Made by a program: the position numbers and the translations under genes. A DNA stretch of 20,106 nt from assembly GCA_015486785.1 (NCBI GenBank), contig WFQZ01000190.1, positions 1-20,106 on the forward strand, read 5' to 3'. Below, piece after piece: positions 14,933 to 20,106 of the stretch (the stretch's first letter is position 1; each line of letters opens with the position of its first letter). Under the pieces are notes generated by a model. The model worked only from the letters and a program-made list of their open reading frames with translations, was not told the origin of the DNA and ran no database searches. Source of the DNA: Thermoflexales bacterium. Lineage in GTDB: Bacteria; Chloroflexota; Anaerolineae; B4-G1; SLSP01.

Positions 14933-16714
14933 TTATTCTTTCACCCGCTCCGTCACCACGAAGAGCAGGCTGTCTCCTACTTCCACGGCGTCGAACCCTT
15001 CGATCTTGACGCCGCACTCGTAGCCTTCTTTCACCTCGCGCACATCCTTGGTGAACCGTTTGAGCGAGGCGATGGGGCCTTCATGCAACTGCTGCTCGCC
15101 GCGCATCACGCGCACGTTGGCCTTGCGCAAGGCTTTGCCGCGCGTGATGTAACATCCGGCGATGCGCCCCACCTTGGCGATGTCAAACACTTGACGCACC
15201 TCGGCCTCCCCGGCGATCACCTCGCGGAAGGTCGGCGCGAGCATGCCTTTGAGAGCCTTTTCCACATCGTCCACGATCTCGTAGATGATGTCGTAGGTCT
15301 GGATGTCCACGCCCTCCATGCTCGCCAGCCGCCGCGCGGCGGATTCCGGGTCTACGCGGAAGCCGATGAGCAACGCTTCTGAGGCCAGGGCCAGGTTGAC
15401 GTCCGATTCGCTGATGTTGCCGGGCGCGGCGTGGATGATTTTCACCTTCACTTGATCGTTGCTCAGCCGCTCCAGGGAGTTGACAATCGGTTCAATGGAG
15501 CCTTGCACGTCTGTTTTGAGCACGATCCCCAGTTCTTGGATCTGTCCCTCGCGGATGCGGGCGGAGAAGTTATCCAGGGAAAGCGCGGGGCGTCGTTGCG
15601 TGGCCTGCGCTTTGGCCTTGGCTGCCTGCTGCCGCTTGCGGGCGATGGCCCGCGCGGTGCGTTCGGCCTCCACCACTTCCAGCCGATCTCCGGCTTGGGG
15701 GACGTCGTGCAGGCCGATGACGACGGTCGGGGTGGCCGGTGGCGCGGTGCGATGGCGGCGGTTGTGCTCGTCCATCAACGCCCGCACTTTGCCCCAGGTG
15801 TTGCCCACCACGACCACGTCGCCGGTGCGCAAGGTGCCGTTCTGCACCAACACGGTGGCCAGCGGGCCGCGTCGTTTGTCCAACCGCCCTTCGAGGACTG
15901 TGCCCACGGCGGGACGGTCCGGGTTCGCCTGCACGCCGATCTCATCCGCCTGCAAGAGGATCGCTTCCAACAAGTCCTCCAGCCCTTGGCGCATCTTGGC
16001 GGAAACGGGGATCACCATCGTGGTGCCGCCCCAGTCATCCGGCATCAAGCCCAGTTCGCTGAGTTCCTGCTTCACCTTTTCGGGGCGGGCATTGCGCCGA
16101 TCCATCTTGTTCAAGGCCACCACGATGGGCACGTGCGCCGCGCGGGCGTGATCCACGGCCTCAACTGTCTGCGGCTGGACGCCGTCATCGGCGGCCACCA
16201 CCAGCACGGCGACGTCGGTGGTGTGCGCCCCTCGCGCCCGCATCGCCGAGAAGGCTTCGTGGCCGGGCGTATCCAGGAACGTCAGGCGGCGGCCTTCGTG
16301 TTTGATCTGGTACGCGCCGATGTGCTGCGTGATCCCGCCGCTTTCCTTGCCCACCACGTTCGTATGCCGAATCGCATCCAGCAGCGAGGTCTTGCCGTGA
16401 TCCACGTGCCCCAACACGGTGACGACCGGAGGCCGGGGCTTGAGGTCCTCTTCCTTCTCGTTGGCGAGCAATCGCTGCCAGGCCGACAAGGTGATGTTGT
16501 CCTCCTCCTCCAATTCCGCGTAGGGGAGCTTGGCTTCAAACCCGAATTCCTCGGCTACGATGGCCGCCGTGTCAAAGTCAATCTGCTGGTTGATGGTGGC
16601 TAACATGCCGTTGCTCATCAACATCTTGATGATCGCGATAGGCGTTTCTCCTAAGAGCTTCGCCAAATCACGGACGGTAATAACTTCGGGTATGATCACT
16701 TCTTTGGTACTCAT
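14933..16714 (-). CDS. infB: Translation initiation factor IF-2 (short N-terminal form)
   Basis: IF-2 is the GTPase that places fMet-tRNA on the 30S subunit. The product has 593 residues. An N-terminal IF2N-like module (10-55) is followed by G-domain motifs GHVDHGKT (102-109), DTPGH (148-152), NKMD (202-205) and SAK. Domains II and III and the fMet-tRNA-binding C-terminal domain (ending at [16 protein letters not shown]) follow. The long Ala/Pro/Lys-rich N-terminal region of enterobacterial IF-2 is missing, as in compact IF-2 forms. GAGGAGGTG lies 5 bases from the ATG and inside the end of ylxR, with a gap of only 2 bases between the genes. Confidence 0.98.
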   Translation of the reverse strand: MSTKEVIIPEVITVRDLAKLLGETPIAIIKMLMSNGMLATINQQIDFDTAAIVAEEFGFEAKLPYAELEEEDNITLSAWQRLLANEKEEDLKPRPPVVTVLGHVDHGKTSLLDAIRHTNVVGKESGGITQHIGAYQIKHEGRRLTFLDTPGHEAFSAMRARGAHTTDVAVLVVAADDGVQPQTVEAVDHARAAHVPIVVALNKMDRRNARPEKVKQELSELGLMPDDWGGTTMVIPVSAKMRQGLEDLLEAILLQADEIGVQANPDRPAVGTVLEGRLDKRRGPLATVLVQNGTLRTGDVVVVGNTWGKVRALMDEHNRRHRTAPPATPTVVIGLHDVPQAGDRLEVVEAERTARAIARKRQQAAKAKAQATQRRPALSLDNFSARIREGQIQELGIVLKTDVQGSIEPIVNSLERLSNDQVKVKIIHAAPGNISESDVNLALASEALLIGFRVDPESAARRLASMEGVDIQTYDIIYEIVDDVEKALKGMLAPTFREVIAGEAEVRQVFDIAKVGRIAGCYITRGKALRKANVRVMRGEQQLHEGPIASLKRFTKDVREVKEGYECGVKIEGFDAVEVGDSLLFVVTERVKE

Positions 16715-16716
16715 AA

Positions 16717-17025
16717 CTACACCTCCTCTTTCTGCTGATCCCCGCGAGGGTCAAACCAAGGCAGCGTCGCCGCGTAAGCGGTCAGCGCGGCCTTCTCCTC
16801 CGGGGTCAAGGGCTTGCGGAGCGTGCGCCCAATCATCCCGTGCTTGAGGGCGTGTTCCCAACACGCCCGGTTGCGACAAAGATAGGCCCCGCGTCCGTTT
16901 CGCTTTCCTGTTTCATCCACCATCACCTCGCCGCTCGTAGTGCGTACCAGGCGCACCAACTCGCGCTTGGGGCGCACCGCGCGGCAGGCGATGCAGATTC
17001 GTTCCGCTAAATGTTTCTTTTTCAT
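16717..17025 (-). CDS. ylxR: YlxR-family RNA-binding protein
   Basis: YlxR is a small basic protein encoded between nusA and infB in many bacteria. It has been linked to RNA binding and, in some species, to RNase P or global expression effects. From the ATG at 17025 it has 102 residues, starting KKKHLAERICIACRAVRPKREL, with the conserved CxxC-R segment, then GRGAYLC and ACWEHA (a second Cys pair), the family core. An upstream extension of the frame to 17124 would cross two perfect hairpins and is rejected. The ribosome site is weak (GGGTAAG). It lies 181 bases from nusA, the largest gap in the cluster. Confidence 0.9.
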   Translation of the reverse strand: MKKKHLAERICIACRAVRPKRELVRLVRTTSGEVMVDETGKRNGRGAYLCRNRACWEHALKHGMIGRTLRKPLTPEEKAALTAYAATLPWFDPRGDQQKEEV

Positions 17026-17043
17026 TGCACTTACCCAAATGTA

Positions 17044-17106
17044 AACGGGACGCCGAAATCCCGACGTCCCGTTGCTCCGACGGCGGTTCATTCCCGTGAA
17101 TGAACC
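17044..17106 (-). other. Two strong hairpins between nusA and ylxR
   Basis: A perfect 9-bp stem GGTTCATTC (17085-17093) with GAATGAACC (17098-17106) has a 4-base loop. A second 9-bp stem AACGGGACG (17044-17052) with CGTCCCGTT (17065-17073) lies just before ylxR. On the minus strand the second is followed by TACATTT, too poor in U for a sure terminator. They may be RNA processing or stability sites that set the ratio of nusA to downstream genes. Confidence 0.5.
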
Positions 17107-17206
17107 ACGCGCCAACTTTTGCAATCCTGACCTACGCTAGTTTTATGCTCATCGGCATTCAGGATAGAGCCAAGGGGACGATCCAGGGTTTCATCGTCGT
17201 TCGTAC

Positions 17207-19183
17207 TTAAAAATCGTCTTCAAAATCTTCCCAGGTGTCGGAGGAACGACGGCGGCGATGGCGCACGGCGATCATCTCACCGGTTTCCTCATCATACACC
17301 AGGGTGCGAGACTTCTTTTTGCGCTTCTTCTTTTTAACGGGCGTGATCGGCGGCAGCTCTTCTTCCTCTTCCTCTACCAACACGTCCTCCATTTCTTCAA
17401 CGATCTCTTCCAACTGGAAGGGGAAGTCGCTTTCTGAGTCCGCTTCCTCCGCCGGTGGCGCGACGGCCTCCGGCGCGGGAGCTTCGCCCTCGGTTGGCGC
17501 GGGGACGGCTTCCGGCGATGCTTCAGCCTCGGTCGGCGCGACGGCGACTTCCGGCGCGGCGGGAGCTGCTTCCGTCTCGGCTTCCTCCTCGGCGATCTCC
17601 GACGCCGGTTCCACGAAGTGCAGCCCGCTGTTTTCCACGGCGGCCTTGATTTCGCGCAGCGCCTTGGCCCCGACGCCGTCCAGCATCAACAGACTCTCGT
17701 CGCCCAGGGCCATGCGCTCCATCACCTCGCCCACGTTCTGCAATCCGTTGCGGATCAGGTGACGGCGCACCTTCTCGGCCAGGTCAAGCGTGCTCAACTT
17801 GCGCTCGTAGGCTTCGGGCGGCACACGCTTGCGGGCTAAGGCTATCGCCTCCTGCCGCTCCACCTGCGCCTGCTGTTGCGCGGATCGCCGCTTGCGCAGC
17901 AACGCCGCTTCGGGCCGTTCGCGATCCCGCCGCGCGATGACGACCTTCTTCACCGCCTCAATGACGGTCTTGATGACCTTCAACTCTTCGTCGTTGTACG
18001 GGTAATGTTCCTCTTCGTGCAGGTGCATAATGTTCGCCAGCCGGGGAATCAGCGGCACGATCTCCTTGAGATCGTCCAGCAGCTCCGGCGATTCGTTGAC
18101 CTGCTGCAAAGTGTTGAGCGCGGCCTCGGTGACGCCCTGAATGTCCACCCGATAGCCGGTCAATTTCGCCGTCAAGCGGGCATTCTGTCCCAGCCGCCCG
18201 ATGGCCAGCGAAAGCTGATCGTCCATCACCACCACCGACGCCGTGCGCCCTTGGGAATTGTACTCATCCGGCGTGACGCTGAACACCTTCATGCTCAACG
18301 CATTGGCGATGAACTGCGCCGGGTCCGGGTCCCACAGCACCACATCAATCCGCTCGCCGTGCAACTCCCGCGAAACGTTTTGGATGCGCACCCCGCGCAT
18401 CCCCACGCACGCGCCCACCGGATCAAGCCCCTGCTGGTGCGAGGCCACGGCCACCTTGGCCCGCGAACCGGCCTCACGGGCGATGGCCTTGATCTCCACC
18501 TGCCCGCTGGCGATCTCCGGCACCTCCAGCTCCAACAGACGGCGCAGCATCAACGGATGCGCCCGGCTGACGATGATCTCCGGGCCGCGCGACGTGCGTT
18601 TCACTTCCAGCACGTACACGCGGATCTTCTGGTGGACGTGATACCGCTCGCCGGGCAACTGCTCCCGCTTGGGCATCAACGCCTCTTCCGTGCGTTCCAA
18701 GTGCAGCACCACGCCCCGGGGGCGCACCGACTGCACCGTCCCGATGATGATCTCATTTTCCTGGCGGCTGAACCGGTGGAACTGACTCTCCCGCTCAGCC
18801 TCGCGCAACTTCTGAGTGATCACCTGCTTCGCCGTCTGCGCCGCGATGCGTCCGAAATTGCGGGGCGTCACATCCAGCCGCACCACATCCCCAATGCTCG
18901 CCTGCGGGTTGAGCTTGCGAGCCTCCGCCAGCACAATCGCCGTATCGGGGAACTCCGCCGCCTCCAACGCCGCCTCGTCTGCCACCACGACCTTTTCCAA
19001 GAAAATGTGAGCCAGCCCCGTGTTCAAGTTGACTTCTGCCGTCACACTCTGGTGTTGGGGCACCTTCCAATCGCGCCGATAGGCTGTGACCAAAGCGGTG
19101 CGCAGTGCATCCAGCACAATATCCCTGGGCAAGCCGTATTCAGCACAGATTTGATTAAAAGCCAGAGCAAACTCACTCTTCAT
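17207..19183 (-). CDS. nusA: Transcription termination/antitermination factor NusA with long C-terminal extension
   Basis: NusA binds RNA polymerase and modulates pausing, termination and antitermination. The 658 residues comprise an NTD (1-125), S1 (about 142-208), KH1 (with DPVGACVGMRGVRIQ near 254-268) and KH2 (with LAIGRLGQNARLTAKL near 326-341). A helical charged linker follows. A helix-hairpin-helix-like module at 465-517 (LDLAEKVRRHL...LDGVGAKALREI) resembles the RNA polymerase alpha-CTD-type repeats of long NusA forms. Then comes an Ala/Pro/Glu-rich stretch (530-580), an acidic run (590-610), a KKKKRKKK patch (617-624) and a mixed acidic/basic end. GGAGG lies 10 bases before the ATG. 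It is first in the operon here; rimP is absent. Confidence 0.97.
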   Translation of the reverse strand: MKSEFALAFNQICAEYGLPRDIVLDALRTALVTAYRRDWKVPQHQSVTAEVNLNTGLAHIFLEKVVVADEAALEAAEFPDTAIVLAEARKLNPQASIGDVVRLDVTPRNFGRIAAQTAKQVITQKLREAERESQFHRFSRQENEIIIGTVQSVRPRGVVLHLERTEEALMPKREQLPGERYHVHQKIRVYVLEVKRTSRGPEIIVSRAHPLMLRRLLELEVPEIASGQVEIKAIAREAGSRAKVAVASHQQGLDPVGACVGMRGVRIQNVSRELHGERIDVVLWDPDPAQFIANALSMKVFSVTPDEYNSQGRTASVVVMDDQLSLAIGRLGQNARLTAKLTGYRVDIQGVTEAALNTLQQVNESPELLDDLKEIVPLIPRLANIMHLHEEEHYPYNDEELKVIKTVIEAVKKVVIARRDRERPEAALLRKRRSAQQQAQVERQEAIALARKRVPPEAYERKLSTLDLAEKVRRHLIRNGLQNVGEVMERMALGDESLLMLDGVGAKALREIKAAVENSGLHFVEPASEIAEEEAETEAAPAAPEVAVAPTEAEASPEAVPAPTEGEAPAPEAVAPPAEEADSESDFPFQLEEIVEEMEDVLVEEEEEELPPITPVKKKKRKKKSRTLVYDEETGEMIAVRHRRRRSSDTWEDFEDDF

Positions 19184-19239
19184 TACGAGATAGCCTCCAT
19201 ACCTTAACCTCAGACATTTGAACCACCGATTTACAAAGA

Positions 19240-19263
19240 AAAGTGGGGCGGAAACCCCACTTT
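19240..19263 (-). terminator. Terminator-like hairpin in the nusA leader
   Basis: On the minus strand AAAGTGGGG pairs with CCCCACTTT (9 bp, 6-base loop) followed by TCTTTG. It lies between the promoter at 19304-19331 and the nusA ATG. A second hairpin, ATGCGC-GTA-GCGCAT, stands just before it. Since NusA strengthens termination, this may be an autoregulatory attenuator, as reported for the nusA leader of Bacillus subtilis. Confidence 0.6.
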
Positions 19264-19303
19264 CCCGAATGCGCTACGCGCATGCCTTCATTGTGATGCG
19301 CAC

Positions 19304-19331
19304 ATTATAGCACACCACATGGATTAAGCAA
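19304..19331 (-). promoter_or_regulatory. nusA: Promoter of the nusA operon
   Basis: On the minus strand there is a perfect TATAAT (-10, 19304-19309) with an upstream TGC (extended -10), and TTGCTT (-35, 19326-19331) 16 bases away. Transcription should start near 19297, giving a leader of about 114 bases. Confidence 0.75.
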
Positions 19332-19384
19332 GACTTTTAGCTTGCGCCTGTGCGCCCATCCCGTGGCGGTCTCCTCCTCCATAA

Positions 19385-19413
19385 TTGCCACGCGGAGCGC
19401 AGCATGCTACAAT
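19385..19413 (+). promoter_or_regulatory. Promoter of the edge ATPase gene
   Basis: TTGCCA (-35, 19385-19390) and TACAAT (-10, 19408-19413) are 17 bases apart, and TGC precedes the -10. It faces away from the nusA promoter; the two -35 elements are about 54 bases apart. Confidence 0.72.
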
Positions 19414-19450
19414 GCTAGGGTGTAATTTCAACGTCCGGCAGGAGCTGAAG

Positions 19451-20106
19451 ATGACCGAAACCCAGGAGAGCCATTCCACCACCTACAACATTCACATTGA
19501 ACATGCCGAAGGCCTTGCCATCGGCGATGGGGCGCGGGTGGAGTCGCCCGCGCCCCGCCCCGTCCCACGCGGCGATCTGCCGCCCAACCCTTTCACCGAC
19601 CGCCTCGCCGTCCACGACCCGGCCCGCTTCATCGGGCGGGCGGACTTTTTGCGGCGGCTGCGGCGTGACCTGAAACAGACCTCCGTTGCCATCGTGGGGG
19701 AGCGCAAGATCGGCAAATCGTCCGTTCTCTGGCGGCTCAAGCGCGAGTTGGCGCAGGATGCGGCGTGTCACGTCTTCTTCTGGGATCTCTTCGACCCGCT
19801 GGCTAGGGCCGGGACTTTGCTGGCGCAAGTTACCCGCCGCCTGGGCGGCAGCGGATCTGGCTGGGCGGCCTTCAAAGAGGCCATCCAAGGGCAGCGGGTG
19901 ATCTTACTGCTGGACGAACTGGACTTGGCCCCGGCGCACGGCTTTGACGTGGACCTCCTGCGGGGCTTCCGCTCTTTGCACAATCAAGGGTGGGACTTCC
20001 GGCTGGTGACCGCCGGCCGGCGGAAGCCGAGGAAAATCTTTCCCCGGCCCAAGCTCGGATCGTACCCTGATGATTTCCTGCGCCCGCAGCGGCTTGACCC
20101 TTTCCC
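19451..20106 (+). CDS. P-loop ATPase of STAND/AAA type with N-terminal RHIM-like motif, 3'-truncated
   Basis: The frame stays open to the end of the window (218 residues seen). AGGAG lies 6 bases before the ATG. Residues 11-30 hold YNIHIEHAEGLAIGDGARV, a pattern of alternating hydrophobics around Gly-Leu-x-Ile-Gly-Asp. It resembles short amyloid-forming signalling motifs (RHIM/BASS type) at the N-terminus of bacterial NLR-like proteins. A Pro-rich linker (33-47) follows. The ATPase domain shows FIGRADFLRRL (60-70), Walker A GERKIGKSS (83-91), Walker B VILLLDELD (150-158) and a probable sensor strand RLVTAGR (184-190). The C-terminal part, which would separate a STAND sensor with repeats from other ATPases, lies outside the window. 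A role in defence or signalling is inference. Confidence 0.75.
   Translation, partial: MTETQESHSTTYNIHIEHAEGLAIGDGARVESPAPRPVPRGDLPPNPFTDRLAVHDPARFIGRADFLRRLRRDLKQTSVAIVGERKIGKSSVLWRLKRELAQDAACHVFFWDLFDPLARAGTLLAQVTRRLGGSGSGWAAFKEAIQGQRVILLLDELDLAPAHGFDVDLLRGFRSLHNQGWDFRLVTAGRRKPRKIFPRPKLGSYPDDFLRPQRLDPF

Noticed and set aside
15431..16603. Long open frame (390 codons) on the plus strand
   Set aside because: It is antisense to infB, whose GTPase motifs are intact. The composition is typical of a shadow frame.
17026..17124. Longer YlxR with 33 extra N-terminal residues
   Set aside because: The extra part is encoded by two perfect hairpins and is not family-like. The conserved domain begins just after the ATG at 17025.
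17876..19207. Long open frame (443 codons) on the plus strand
   Set aside because: It is antisense to nusA; it is His/Arg/Gln-rich with no recognisable domain and no start signal.

Overview
The window is a GC-rich bacterial chromosome segment of about 20.1 kb. It has few gaps, many 4-base start/stop overlaps, and no rRNA, tRNA, CRISPR array or transposase that I could see. The source is most likely a member of the Chloroflexota. The reasons are the two-PDZ HtrA with a long insert in each PDZ, the GCGGTG-type intergenic repeat, and several lineage-style hypothetical proteins. That assignment is inference from style, not from a marker gene.

Left part (1-7264). A 5'-truncated der (ribosome-assembly GTPase) overlaps a secreted esterase. 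These converge on two tandem MutS-related ATPases read leftward (5006 to 1984), which lack mismatch-recognition domains. A 542-bp divergent control region follows. Leftward it holds a strong sigma70-type promoter and then a terminator-like hairpin in the mutS leader. Rightward it holds four TTAA boxes at about 11-bp spacing, an extended -10, and a 260-base structured leader before htrA. HtrA ends at a clean intrinsic terminator.

Middle part (7265-10676). A degraded inverted-repeat element precedes a tightly coupled rightward operon. It encodes a single-pass membrane protein, a SAM methyltransferase with a C-terminal zinc ribbon, a polytopic membrane protein, and a second, membrane-anchored methyltransferase with a zinc ribbon. 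Its substrate is unknown.

Right part (10673-19183, leftward). This is the conserved transcription/translation cluster nusA-ylxR-infB-rbfA-nrnA-truB (termination/antitermination factor, RNA-binding protein, IF-2, 30S maturation factor, DHH phosphoesterase, tRNA pseudouridine-55 synthase). A sensor histidine kinase without a response regulator and a probable PD-(D/E)xK nuclease are appended at its end by overlap or near-overlap. rimP, often first in this operon, is absent here. The nusA leader carries a terminator-like hairpin between a consensus -10 and the start codon, which suggests autoregulation by attenuation.

Right edge (19385-20106). A divergent promoter drives a 3'-truncated P-loop ATPase of STAND/AAA type. 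Its N-terminus contains a short Gly-hydrophobic-x-Ile-Gly-Asp motif resembling the RHIM-like amyloid signalling motifs of NLR-type immune proteins.

No single unmistakable new system is present. The best candidates for a second look are the paired MutS-like ATPases, the edge ATPase, the double zinc-ribbon methyltransferase operon, and three leaders with terminator-like or nested RNA structure.
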